NCBI RefSeq assembly: GCF_902150065.1 | Contig: NC_043986.1 | Span: forward strand, 11,692,890 to 11,756,889 | Direction: 5' to 3' | From: Myripristis murdjan | Lineage: Eukaryota; Chordata; Actinopteri; Holocentriformes; Holocentridae | Length of the DNA: 64,000 nt | Shown here: piece by piece, positions 1 to 11,690 of the stretch | Layout: each line of letters begins with the position of its first letter | Numbering within the stretch: the stretch's first letter is position 1 | Program-made: the position numbers and the translations under genes | Notes under the pieces: model-generated | The model's input: only the letters and a program-made list of their open reading frames with translations | The model's database searches: none | Told to the model about the DNA's origin: nothing

Positions 1-329
1 TTGCTTCTTTCTTGCTGCCTATTCAGAAATGTTGAGCAGTCTCATCCCAGGGTTCCTACACTTTTTTCCATTGCCTGACCTACATTTACAGACATCTCAA
101 CAGATTTTTTTTTCAGATGATGTTTAACATATCAGACTACTGACAGCTACATGTTTATTATGCAAATAATAAATGTGTTCAAGTAATTATTTCAATGGTT
201 ACATGTGCAACCAGCTTCATCAGCTGACATCCTCACATTAGTGGGTTGAGTGCATAACATAACATAGGCAAACTTTGTCGAAACATGCACATACATACAC
301 ACACACATCACCTACACACATATCCCCTT

Positions 330-570
330 TCATAAGTCATGAACCAGTTGCCTTAAGCACATTTAGGAGGCATCACTGAACTCAGCCACACCCCCTTTTC
401 ATAACACATTAACTGTTTGTCATTGAGCATTGCAAGAGGCACTGCTCCTTTTTCACTGCTGTGAGTTCGCCACGCCCCCTCTCTTAGCTCATAAACTGCT
501 TGTTTTAGAGCCTGGTGGGGCGTTTGTCATAGACTCTTGTGGGAGGCATCATTAGACTCAGCAGCCTACA
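330..570. repeat. Degenerate tandem repeat in the fam3a downstream intron
   Basis: About three diverged copies of a unit near 80-90 bp. Each contains a 'cataa...aactg.ttgt' part, a 'gaggcatcact/gaggcactg' part and a 'ccac(g)cccc' part (around 331-405, 405-480 and 481-560). No coding content fits fam3a here. The remainder of 1-1030 is intronic, with short CA runs and nothing else I recognise. Confidence 0.5.
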
Positions 571-1030
571 ACTGGGCCTATCAGCCTATCAATATTTCTT
601 GTGCACAGTTACGACTGTACGATCAAGGGAAAATATAGAAGCACCACTTGCATATCGCCCCTTCTCTGTTGCTTGGACTTCGGGTGAAAAACCAGCTGAG
701 GAGTTACCACTCAATGGTGGTATGAAACAGATTCTGCAAAGGTTTTGAATCACCGCAACCAAGACAGAGACAGAGACGAAAAGCAATGATCAAGTGAGCT
801 AGAGCATGAATGATGACACACACACAGCCAAACGCATGATCTCCTCCAGACTGCCACCTGGCAGAGATTATGGTTAGCTTCTCTGTGTCAAGAGTGCAAT
901 ATTAACATTTAAAGATTATCCAGAAGTCCATCCCAGAAGCTGAAAATGGATCTGAGTAAATTGCTGTGATATGTCTATAAAGGAGAGAGGAGTGTTGGAG
1001 TGGAGCTGAAAGCAGATAATGGATTCTTAC

Positions 1031-2355
1031 TTTGTGGCAGCATCATCAAAGGAAGCCACAAACACGAGTGTTCCCTCATGAAGCGGCCGGAGGAACTTCA
1101 GCAAGTCAGAAACATCTGAGAATGAAAAGCAGATGAAATAAGTACTACGTTTATGGCTTCTTATGACTGAGTCATGTGTGCCAGATGTGAAATGTGTGCA
1201 TCAAATAAGCTGCTTGTTTCGATTACCTCCTGCCCACATATCAAAGGACTTAGTGTCCAAGAGCTCGCCGGTCACTCCTGGGGAACAGAAAACCACCAGT
1301 CAGGTGTCAAAACAACAAAATCAACTAGAAAACGAGCATTTCCTAAAGACAATTCATGTGACTGTATGTGACTGACAAGCTGATTAGTTCGGTTTTGCGT
1401 TTATTTATTGTTATGAGGGTGTGCATGTTTGATCAGCATGTCACACTGAGCATTTAGAAAGATGAATGGAGCAGATGGGAGTACAATGGGAGTAGATGAG
1501 GCTTCACTGACTTCCTTGTTTTCATAACTCAAACTATACATGTCATCACAATGAGAGCGTGCATGTTTAATCGGCATGTTATAATGGGTATTAAAATATA
1601 CGGGTGGAGTTTCTCCTGTATACAACTGCTGACTTACAAATACAATAGGACCTTTATCACAGCAGCATTTGACATGAAATAGTAGGATAAACACAGGTGT
1701 TACTGATGACAGTATTTAAGGTTCAGGTCCATTTAGGTGTAACAGAGCTTAGCCTAACTTACCCTAAAACTTCATGTCAAATTGGCTGCTGTCTATTAAC
1801 TTCCATGTATTTCATAACTCAGACTATACATGTCATCATGATAACCATGTCATACTGGGATTTTAGACATTTGAATGGAGTTTCTACAGTATAGAGTTAT
1901 ATATATATGACATGTATCATATTACAGATGAGCAAAGGTATGTACAGAATATAAATAATAAAAAGTGTGCAAGCCAACATGTGTGATTCCTTTACAGTTA
2001 CCACACGAATAAGCATCAATCTCTCAAAGAGTGGGGACTGACATTCTTACCATTTACCAAAGCGATGTTGATTCCTCTGCCTACATTGTTCTTCACACTG
2101 CTCACCAACCTACAAGACAGAGACATGAGAGTGTTAAGCAGCAACCTGGAGAACATAAGAACTTAAAGACCGCACAGGGAAGTTAATCTACACACTCACA
2201 CTGAAGGGGTATCAACAAATATCAAAGGACCAAGACTGAAGCCAGAACCAAAGAGATGAGGGACAGACAGAGAATACTTGCATTCAGCTCCCCAGACAGA
2301 CTTGAAGCCTGTTTTTGACAGCATGGAGAAAGAAAGAATGGTGTGTGAAACCAAA

Positions 2356-2387
<32 letters not shown>

Positions 2388-3655
2388 CAGAGACAGCAGG
2401 GGAGACAAAGATGCAGATGAACGTTGAATAATGAGCACTGATTCTCACATCTTGTCCTCCAGGCAGATTTTGGGACCGATGACATTGGCAGCACCAGACA
2501 CCAAGCGGAAAGCCAGGTGTTTCTGCGGACAGGGAGCTGAAAGGCCACATTTATATCTCCGAGGACGGGGCTCTGGTGGAACACATGATACATTAGATTA
2601 GTAAACCATGATAAAAGTGAAGATGATCCCAAACAACTGTGTTTCGGTACCTGTATAAAAAATAAAGACAACGGAGCGCTATCACCACATATTGGTTCTT
2701 CCACTTACCAGGTGTTGGCTCTTCGCTTGCACCTACAAAAAGAATAACAAAGATGCGGTTCACATTCAGATTGATCAATGAACATACCAGCGATATGCTA
2801 CATCAAACTGATTTCACAATGCAACAGTAATATGCCCAGTACCAGTGAAGAACTGTCGCACAGATGAACCGCTGTCCCCTCCGAATATGGTGTTTGCCAA
2901 CACCCAGGTGAGCCCCACCAGCAGCAGCACAGCCACCACTCGCAGTGGCCCTGTCAAGGAAAAACACACGTCTGGTTGTAAATGGCCCACATACGGTCCT
3001 ACTAGAGTGTAGCGCTGAACAATATATCTTTACCATACTGTTATCTTCATATGAACATGTGCAATATTAATATCTCAAAGGGGAACAATATGGACGATAT
3101 CAAATTTAGGATTAGCGTCAGCCTTCTCATCAATAAAATGCTTTGTGAAGTAAATGCATTTTCTACATCCAGTTGGTATTATTATACTGTTTTTTGAAGG
3201 CGGCTCAATTTTCACTGTTGTTGCATTTGAACTACTGTTGAAGCATTGTGTCAGGGCAGAAACTGCAGCAAAATGTTTGATTTTTTTTTTTATTATTATT
3301 ATTTATTTCAGTGCAGGCAAAGACAGTGATTGGTCTGTTCTGATCAATAAAATACTTTGTGAAGTAACTGCATTTTTATACCTACATTTGATATTAGTAT
3401 ACTGTTTGTTTGTTTGTTTTTTGTTTGTTTGTTTGTTTGTTTTTTAAAGAATGATTAAACTTCACTTTTGGAACACTTAAAAATAGAGTGAACCCATTTT
3501 TTTTGTGATCCCATAGCCATATGGTATATCACACTGCGATCGAGATATTTGGCATTAAAATCCAAGTTTCAATTTTCCATATTGTCCACATCGTTGCTTG
3601 GGTGTTTGATGTCATGATAAACTTAGTAATATGTTAACCAACCTGTTAATCTCAT
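1031..3655 (-). CDS. fam3a: FAM3A, secreted/Golgi metabolism-regulating cytokine-like protein (partial, 3' exons beyond left edge)
   Basis: Seven coding exons read on the minus strand: 3643-3655, 2843-2950, 2709-2732, 2449-2572, 2051-2109, 1227-1277 and 1031-1115, all with GT-AG borders and matching phases. Together they give about 154 residues; human FAM3A has about 230, so roughly the last third is off the left edge. The start reads [17 protein letters not shown], a signal-anchor like the human MRLAGPLRIVVL. Next comes the cysteine pattern KCGLSAPCP then [10 protein letters not shown], and the family core [36 protein letters not shown] and [17 protein letters not shown]. The FAM3 family has a globular fold and is reported as secreted or membrane-associated, acting in glucose and lipid metabolism. 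Exon 1 codes for only four whole codons. A probable acceptor at 3674 and a donor next to 3920 suggest a separate 5' UTR exon. The gene is divergent from idh3g. FAM3A is preferred over FAM3B/C/D because of the MRL start and MWAGDV motif. Confidence 0.93.
1410..1890. repeat. Diverged tandem copies within a fam3a intron
   Basis: The phrase 'ttcataactca.actatacatgtcatca' occurs near 1519-1546 and again near 1809-1837. The flanking phrase 'gtgcatgtttgatc.gcatgt...tgaatggag' recurs near 1421, 1558 and (shorter) 1843. This indicates two to three copies of a unit of about 140-290 bp. It lies in the intron between the exons at 1227-1277 and 2051-2109. Confidence 0.55.
3005..3600. repeat. Interspersed repeat with an internal direct duplication, fam3a intron 1
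   Basis: A stretch of about 70 bp at 3125-3192 ('atcaataaaatgctttgtgaagtaa...gcatttt') is repeated at 3342-3407 with few changes. A (TTTG)n tract at 3405-3441 follows the second copy. Flanks carry motifs such as 'ggtatatcacactgcgatcgagatat' that look like a common teleost interspersed repeat. The family is not identified. Confidence 0.45.
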
Positions 3656-4467
3656 GATTCACCGGCTGGCAGTCCTGTGCGGAGTTGGAGAGAAGTGATT
3701 AAAACAAGTTTTTCTTGTGACAGTTTTTTTTTTTTTTTTTACAAACTGGCCGTGCAACACTGACTGTGGCTCTGCATGAAGATGACGCCTGTCGGGGATT
3801 GAAGCGGAGGGAAGGAAACCATTTCACTGGCGACAAGGCCACGAAGGATGACTGTGGTTAAATCCTTCTGCACTTTGCCTGTACATGCTTCGGTACAAGA
3901 AGTGACAAATCGTACCTACCGCTGCTGTCAAGTCTGCAGGTGATTGTTCACTCAACTTCCCTCGTACTAAACGGTAATGAAGAGCCGTTGCTCTTGCCAA
4001 CCGGGACTTTATTTCTTCCGCTGTTTCCTCATCGATCCGCGCCTGGTACCAATCAGCTTTCCATGGGAAGACAGGCTCAGTCCAACTCTTAGTCGACCGT
4101 AGACATGGTTTGTATCGTCCCCGTTTCGATACGCATGGAAGAAATCAGTTTTTTTTTCTGTTAATCTTCCGGATTAACGCCAAGGCGGGCCCCGTCCCCC
4201 TCAACAGCAGCGATGACGTCATGTATTGAGTCTGCGCACTGAGAGCACACGAATATTGATTTTTTTTTTTTTTTTTTTTTTTAATGAAAATATAACATTT
4301 GCATTTACGCCACTCACTTGCTCCTTAACGATTCAACTGGGTCATAAATATTAAAATAACACACATATTGCATAAAAAAATGAAAAGGAAAAATATCTCC
4401 GCTCTCGCACGAGCTCAAAATCTCTGTGGCGTGCACGCGGCCAGTATACATCCTGTATCACATCAAG
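3656..4467. promoter_or_regulatory. Divergent promoter interval between fam3a and idh3g
   Basis: The two start codons are 812 bp apart on opposite strands. A full palindromic CRE (TGACGTCA) lies at 4214-4221, an ETS-type CTTCCGG at 4166-4172, and an NRF1-like TGCGCA half site at 4233-4238. The idh3g start codon sits in CAAGATGGCCGC (4464-4475), a YY1-type motif often found over start codons of nuclear genes for mitochondrial proteins. A strong minus-strand donor (G|gtaggtacg next to 3920) with an acceptor at 3674 suggests a non-coding first fam3a exon beginning at 3920 or above. The true spacing between transcription starts is therefore probably a few hundred bp. Motif presence is seen; their use is inferred. 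Confidence 0.6.
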
Positions 4468-6540
4468 ATGGCCGCTCCCAGTGCTGTGCTCTCCATGTCC
4501 AAAATCATTAAACCTTTCTGGGGCGGACGACTGCAACATGCGGCTAAAGTAAGAGATGACAAGCTGCCTGGACAGTGGCTTTAAACGTTGTTGTGAGGTT
4601 TCAAAATAAACTCCAGGATTGTTTTTTTTTTTACCTGAACACAAGGTCATTTGGTGAACTAAACAGTTGAGTTAGCTAGCTAGCAAAAACCTCTATCAAA
4701 TCTTTTCCCTCTAGGTCACTATGTTTTCATAACGTTTTCACCGTAACATTAGTCTCAAGAGGCTTTAAGACAACGCGGCTTGTTTTCTTATTTATTTATT
4801 TTTCCAGGTGTTTGGACCATCGGTGACAAGTTACAGAGAGAAGTCCTCACACACTGTAAGTAAATCAGATCATCTCTCTGTGTTTGAATGTTAGTTAGTT
4901 AGATACTTTATTCATCCCGAAGGAAATTCACAGTTTCCAGCAGTATCCACAGAGTACAAGATTAAGTAAATCAAAAATAAAGAATAAGTAAATCAAAAAT
5001 AAAGAATAAAGATGACCCTCGAGATCTAAGGATCTAAGTACCAATGTGCAAAAAAAAAACAATGTGCAAAAAACCAATAAAACCAGTGTGCATCGATGTA
5101 TACAATGTGCATAGATGTGGGCAATGTCCAAATTCACAGTATAAACAGATGATAAATAAATAGCAGCAGCAATATATACTCTATAAACGAGGATAAAAAA
5201 AAAATGCTGTCAGAGTTACGAGGTGACACGTTAGTTGTGTTCATTTGACAGGCTTGTATTTAGCTAAGGCTATGCATCTCCTCTCACCCCTCAGTGTGAT
5301 AAAGTGACAATGCCAAGGATGAAATGGTACCAGTTATGCCAAATAAATCACAGCTGCTCAGTGACATCATGACACCTCTGCCACACAGCTGTTCATTTCC
5401 ATTCTGCATGACTAAACCCTGGGTTGGTTTGTGCTCTATTGGGTTCAGTATTTCCCTCATTTTACTCTCTTTGACTTATTTATGGCCCAGCCCTTCTAGG
5501 TGGTATCCAGATATTTGTTCCTTTTTTTCCATTTATGGTGTCCTTTTCCCTGCCAACTATCAAACTGACTTTCCTTCTTCTACTTTCCCTGCTGACCACC
5601 TTCAACAACAGGGAGAAAACATTGTAAGTAGCCGACTCGAGCATGGTCAACAGCATACCACCTTACACCCCACACAACCATGTCGCTAACTTGTTCACAC
5701 TTCCCTTGGACACCCTTAATTACTGATTTTCTTCTTTTTCAAGTTGATTGAAGTAAATAATGTCTTATCTGTCAATGTTTCAGCCCCCTCCTGCAAAGTA
5801 TGGAGGCAGGCACACTGTGACCCTCATACCTGGAGATGGAATTGGCCCAGAGTTGCTTAATCATGTCAGAGAGGTTTTCAGGTTAGTCACGTCTACCGTC
5901 TACTAGCATTCGTGCCTTTTAGTTAAATAATTTTCAAAAGTGTAGGTTCCTGATTTTGTGGTGTGGGATTATGCCACAGGTTCAGTTGTGTACCCGTGGA
6001 CTTTGAGGTGGTGCATGTCAACTCTGCCTTGGACACTTTGGATGATATCAATAATGCCATCACTGCCATCCGTCGCAATGGAGTTGCTCTAAAAGGTGAG
6101 TAAAAATGTTTCCGTGTTGGCTTCAAAGCCTTGAGCAAAACAGTTGTCAGATTTGTGAGCAGAATGTAGGCTGTCTGTGTTAAAAATGAGACCTGATTCC
6201 GTTGTTTAACTGTGACACTGTTTAACCATCCTGGTAGGAAACATCGAGACCAACCACACCATGCCGCCTTCTGTCAAATCCAGAAATAATCTCCTTCGGT
6301 AAGAGTTTTAATTAAATAGCATTTGGCAAACATCCTGGGATAAAGGCTCCTTGTTGACAAATGGCTGGCGTCACTTTTGCTATCATAGCTCAATTCAAAT
6401 AAACTTAATTGGCCTGAATATTGAGGTTACGTTACTGACAAAGTTATATTACAATGACAGTTTGTTACATACACAAACAAGTAAAATTAATAAAACATCT
6501 CTCTCTCTCTCTTGTGTTTGCTCTTTCCCTCTTGTGTTTG

Positions 6541-6584
<44 letters not shown>

Positions 6585-9500
6585 CGCACCTGTGTCTGTC
6601 CACAGCACCAGTTTAGACCTGTATGCCAATGTGATGCACTGCCAGTCCCTGCCTGGAGTCCAGACTCGACACAAGAACATTGACATCATGATCATCAGGG
6701 AGAACACAGAGGGGGAGTACAGCAGTCTGGAGCATGAGGTCAGACAGACCAAAAGATCGATTTTACAGTCTGCATGGACACACTTACACTCGTGCCCTAA
6801 AAACCTTTACCACTCTGTCTTTCTTTCCCCCTGGATTCCAGTCCTCCTCTTATTCTCCTTTTGAAATGGGGACAAGGCACTATCCACACACTGTTAAAAA
6901 TACACCAAGACTAATGTTTACCCTAAATTATTGTATTTATGAACAAATCAGATCATAGTGCTAAATTATACTCTGCATTTTGGCTGTCAGCCCTGTGTTT
7001 CTTCTTCATGTACAGCACATAACCATGTTACTACCTTATTCACACCATCAACCACCTCCTACTGGATGACATTGCACTTGGACGCCAGCTTGAATTCTAT
7101 TAAGCTCAGTTAATAATGCGTGGCATATTGATGTTTAGCATCATTTATAAAGGGTGTTTTCTTTATTTATTCCAGGATTAATGTTGAAAGCATGTTGACT
7201 GTGTTGACTGAGTTTTACTCTGAGTCCTTGTGTATGCCACAACTATTTTACGGGAGCAGTGTTTGTTTATAGCGTTAAATATAGTTGGTTGTCATTTGTC
7301 AATCAACCCTCCTCGTGTCTCCTTGTTTTCTCCTTTAGAGCGTATCGGGAGTAGTGGAAAGCCTCAAGATCATCACCAGGAACAACTCACTCAGGATCGC
7401 TGACTATGCCTTCCGATTGGCCAGGGACAAGGGTCGCCGCAGGGTCACTGCTGTTCACAAGGCCAACATCATGTGAGTTTGTCTGTGGTTATCCGCCGTG
7501 TCCTGGCTGTCTCTTAGTTCCTCAGTCATGTGTCATGTTTTGAGTTGCGTAGTAACTGATATGTTGAATGTGGTTTGTTCTCCCCAACCAAAAGGAAGCT
7601 TGGTGACGGTTTGTTCCTGCAGTGCTGCAAAGAAGTGGCCGCCGGCTACCCAGACATCACGTTCGATAGCATGATAGTGGACAACACCACCATGCAGGTG
7701 ACGGTCTACTATTTAAAGAAACAGTTTTGAGTCATCATGCAACTATGAGGAGTTTTTAAATGTTCCTTCGAATGTTTCACTTATCACCCTGTTTGTTTCA
7801 TAGCTGGTATCCAAGCCAGAGCAGTTTGACGTGATGGTGATGCCCAATCTCTACGGGAATGTGGTGAGCAACGTGTGTGCTGGCTTGGTGGGAGGGCCTG
7901 GCCTGGTGCCTGGGGCCAACTATGGTCGGGACTATGCCGTCTTTGAAACAGTGAGTGGTGGGCGATTTATGGTTTGGAATTTATGGTGCATTTTTTTTTT
8001 TCCATGAAGACTTCATACATCATGGCAGTGTTATTAAATCTTGGTCTTGTTTCTCCTACTCTGTTCCTGTTTCTCTTCATTTCTCAGGCCACAAGGAACA
8101 CAGGGAAGAGTATTGCCGACAGGAACATTGCTAACCCCACGGCCATGCTGCTGGCCAGCTGCATGATGCTGGACCACCTCAAGTAAGCTCTCCCAGCCAG
8201 AATATTTCTCCTCTTAATTTTTAGTTCTGTGATGTGGTTTAAGATGTGAAGGTGTGAGCGCGGTGATCTTTAACTGTTTAATTCTCCCACATTATAATGA
8301 CTTTATCTGAGCTGTTTCTTCTATGTGCCCTCAGGCTTTACGACTATGCCAGTTTGATCCGGAACGCAGTCCTCACCACCATGAATGAAACAAGGGTAAG
8401 TTTTCTTTCCTTATCACCCATAGCCCTAAGCCACCTGAGTGCCATGCAGCTGACTGGGCATTGTTGTCTGACGTGGGCTCAGAGGCCCTGGACGGCAGGC
8501 CTGGCACGTTTCCTGAAGAGCATCACAATACACTGACAAGAGTAGTATTGTGTCTTCTTAAGGGAAAAAAGTTTTTATGAAGTGCTGCACTGTGTGATAT
8601 CTGATATTGCACTGTATGGCATGGCATTAATTAGAGTCCCTGAGCTCAATTTAAAAAGTTGGTCTGTTCAGCTTGAAAGCAGTGGACTGGTACTTGCTTC
8701 GGCAGCGTGTTTGAGAGATGGTGTGTGATAGCTATTATTTTACTCTCATTGGAAAATGGATTGAATGCATAAGTTTTAAGACTATAAAGCCCCCACACAA
8801 GTGAAAATAAATAGCACAAATCATGATCATCAATTTTAAATAGCATATAATTGAGTTGTCTTAGATCGCAGTGTGTTTATGAAAGTACAGTGTGAAATCA
8901 TTTTTTGGCTCACCTGCCATTGCTTGGTAAACAAAATATTTATCTGTCATGAATAATTTATATTGGCCAAGTTAATTAATATATATTTCATAGAAATATG
9001 CCACCCCACCTGTTTTCAGTGCTATTTTATGCACATAATTAGTTGCTATGTGAGGAGATTTAATGTTGTCATTTAAAACTTGCTCGTTCATTTATACGGT
9101 GGATGTTTGTTTCTGTTGAAATCGTAGTTTTTATTTTTATTTTTAGTTGCCTGACACAAGCCCTGTGTGCCCACATGGGAACAATGCTAAATTCATAGTA
9201 ACATAATGGTAGCTGTCGTTCCAGGCAGTGGGAAAATAGGAGGAAAAGCCTACAGAGGTGTAGTTATTACCTCTTTGTTTAGAGCAGTCTTACAGGAAGC
9301 TAAACAACAGCCACTTTGGTGAAGAGGCATTACTTTGATTGGCCTGGTTTGCTGTTGTAGAGATTATACAGTGGTGAGCAGGGACAATTGAGAATAGGCA
9401 AAGAACAAAGACTGTGTGTAATTAAGTTGTTCACGTGTCTCAAAAAGCGAGTATTAGGGTTGATCTGCCACACCGACTGGCCACCCTGACTGTGACTGAT

Positions 9501-9882
9501 TTTTGTAGTTATCCACGAAAGCAACATTTTACTGGCACATGGTGCATGGTGCTTGGCGACAAGGAAAACACAGTACAAACTGTGCCTCACTGAAAAACGA
9601 TTACACGTTAACCTTGGATGTGGAGGCTGAGGTAGTAATGTGATGAGAAGGAAACACAGCCTCTACATCAGGTTGAAGGGGTTGGACGGCAAACATGTAC
9701 ACCAACCTGAAATCCACATTTGGTATTTGTCAGACTTTAATTTCTGTACATTTGGTGTAAGCGTTCTTCTTTTCTTGCAGTTGCACACGGCCGACATCGG
9801 GGGGCAGGGCACCACATTAGAAGTGGTCCAGTCTGTCATGAGGATCATCCAGAGTAAGGGGCAGCTCACTGCGGAGCTGTAA
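4468..9882 (+). CDS. idh3g: Isocitrate dehydrogenase (NAD+) subunit gamma, mitochondrial
   Basis: Twelve exons: 4468-4548, 4808-4855, 5784-5881, 5980-6095, 6238-6298, 6606-6738, 7339-7472, 7595-7697, 7804-7950, 8088-8182, 8335-8395 and 9781-9882. All borders are GT-AG and the phases close to a 392-residue protein (human 393). This is the regulatory subunit of the heteromeric TCA-cycle enzyme in the mitochondrial matrix. It starts [16 protein letters not shown], a basic, hydroxyl-rich leader suited to import. Then come the family blocks [21 protein letters not shown] (residues about 47-67), [80 protein letters not shown] and [10 protein letters not shown] near the end. The gamma subunit is chosen over beta and alpha by its VALKGNIETNH and SSLEHES blocks. 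Introns 5 and 11 hold a TG microsatellite and about 1.4 kb of unannotated sequence. The gene is divergent from fam3a. Confidence 0.96.
4891..5190 (-). repeat. 3' end of a non-LTR retroelement (L2/RSg-1-like tail), idh3g intron 2
   Basis: Read on the minus strand it ends with 'ttcgggatgaataaagtatc' followed by a short (TAAC)n run. It aligns along its length with the plus-strand copy at 60607-60951, sharing 'gtttatag.gt.tatattgc.tgctatttat', 'tttg.acattg...ctatgcacatt' and 'ctgtggatactgctg...actgtgaatttcc'. Such a tail plus a 4-bp microsatellite is typical of teleost L2-clade LINEs and their SINE partners. Only the 3' part is present and nothing is coding. Confidence 0.7.
6539..6590 (+). repeat. 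(TG)n microsatellite in idh3g intron 5
   Basis: A TG run with CG interruptions lies just before the 'cctgtgtctgtccacag' acceptor of exon 6. The repeat occupies the place of the polypyrimidine tract, so length changes could affect splicing of exon 6. Confidence 0.85.
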
Positions 9883-10798
9883 ACCACTGATGAGGACAAC
9901 ACATACACACACCCACATCACAGGTGTATGTGTGTGTTTGAACAGGTGTCTGTATGCATGTCTGTCTCCACGGTGATGGTTCCTGTCAAATGACATTGAA
10001 ACGGTTCCTTTTTGTGTTGGCACAGCTTACTGACCAGTTCACTACCAAACAGCCTTTTATTCAAGCCTGTGTTCAACATACATGATAACTTATACTGTAT
10101 TCATTTAAACACGGTTTACTTTTGATCACTTCCACTATATTTTGGGCAAAAGACTCTTAAGTCACGAGTGCCTAAAACTGATCACGGTTTAAATCTCTGT
10201 TGCCAAACGGTCTTAAAATATGAAAAAGACATCTTGCTGTGCCCTAAATACCAAGAAATGAACAGTTATGAAATATCTTTTTGAAAATGCCAACATGGAG
10301 ATAATATATTATTTGTACAAAGTCATCGTGTTGAATTTTCTCAGTCCATGGCCCAGTGTTGAGTGGAATATCATCTGATCATTTCAAGTTTTAGGATTAT
10401 GTGTTACAGCCTTTTTAATCAATCCAATTGTACATTTTAAGTTTAATGCTTTGGGTTTTGTTTTTTGTTTGTTTGTTTGTTTTTTGGGTCATACTGTAAT
10501 TTAAGCATCAACTTGCTTGTTACATATTGTGCTGTCCTGTATGTTCACATTATATCAACTGTACATTGGCAGGGATTATGTAGCTTCTTCACTTATACTG
10601 TATATTGGAGCAGGTGCACAGTAACAGAGCTTATGCTGGTACCATGATTATGTTGATGATCATTTGGCCTGAGTATGGCTCTGATCCTAGGGATATACTA
10701 TTATCTCCTTGGTTCAGTCGTGCCTGACATGAGCTCTTAAATCTTGATATGAAATGGCTGATTTTATCAGAGCTGTGGGTATATGCACCACAAATATC

Positions 10799-10804
10799 AA
10801 TAAA
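10799..10804 (+). terminator. idh3g: Candidate poly(A) signal of idh3g
   Basis: AATAAA lies 917 bases after the stop codon. I saw no earlier canonical hexamer in the 3' UTR. This gives a 3' UTR of about 0.9 kb. Confidence 0.6.
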
Positions 10805-11616
10805 GCAATTATCTGACTCATTTTGGGTGACTCTTTTCTGTAGCTAAACTTAATTTAAACCTCTCTTTTGGGCTGTAGTTCTCAAACTAATTAGTTTACA
10901 TTAGCCTCTTTAATACATTAAACTTTAATGGATTTAATATTTTGAAGAGGCTATAAAAAAACAAAATTTCACATCCAGTGTACAAACAGTTACCACAAGG
11001 AGTTTATAAAACCAAACTTACACTTTAAATCAGTTTGGGCTAATCCTGATTCTCTGCAGCTTTGTCGAAGAAGCAAGCTCTTTTTTTGGCCTTCTGTCGA
11101 GGATAAGGATTATTTTGCTATAAATAAAATAAAGCTCATTGATCCATTTATCTTGCAATTTCACACTTCATCAACATGTGTGACATGGTGGATGACAAAG
11201 TGCTGTTTTACATTTAATCACTAGGTGGCAACAACACCTCCCACAGCTGATGCTCCGGCACTCCAACTGCAATACAGTTGCATGTGTGTCCCATTACGTG
11301 CCGTTTGACAAGGGAAAATTGCACAATATAATCACTGTGGTTCACCAAGTATATAAATACTACTGCAGCACTGACTAGTGTGAGAAGTTTCAGGGAAATT
11401 GAGGATGCAAGAATCTTTGGCACAGCGTTTTTCACATAATATGGAACATCACTTTAAGATAATTGTTGTTTTTGTTTTTTTCCCTCATGTCATCTTCCAG
11501 TGATGGCCTCAGAGTAATGTTGTCTTAGCACAAGGTGAAACTGAAATGCTTTTCTTTGTTCTCTGTCAAAATCATCCTCGGTATAAAACAAAGTCATACA
11601 TTCCAGTTCCTGATTA

Positions 11617-11690
11617 TTAGGATAGATGGATAAACGGATGGATAGATTCTTCATTGTCCTACCAGAGGAGATTCATTTTCAGCATTATTA
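11617..11690 (-). repeat. Fragment of a non-LTR retroelement 3' tail
   Basis: A 'ggatagatggataaacggatggatag' run is followed by 'attcttcattgtcctaccag' and 'agattcattttcagca'. This matches the reverse complement of the common teleost tail (aaatgaatttcc...aataaagt plus a 4-bp repeat), but is diverged. Confidence 0.45.

Noticed and set aside
2222-2704. 160-residue open frame on the minus strand with a poly-Phe core
   Set aside because: It spans the poly(A/T) tract at 2357-2386 and covers the fam3a exon 2449-2572 in a wrong frame; the true frame is FAM3A.
4667-4684. 'gttagctagctagc' palindrome near idh3g exon 1
   Set aside because: Short and low complexity; no evidence for a regulatory role.
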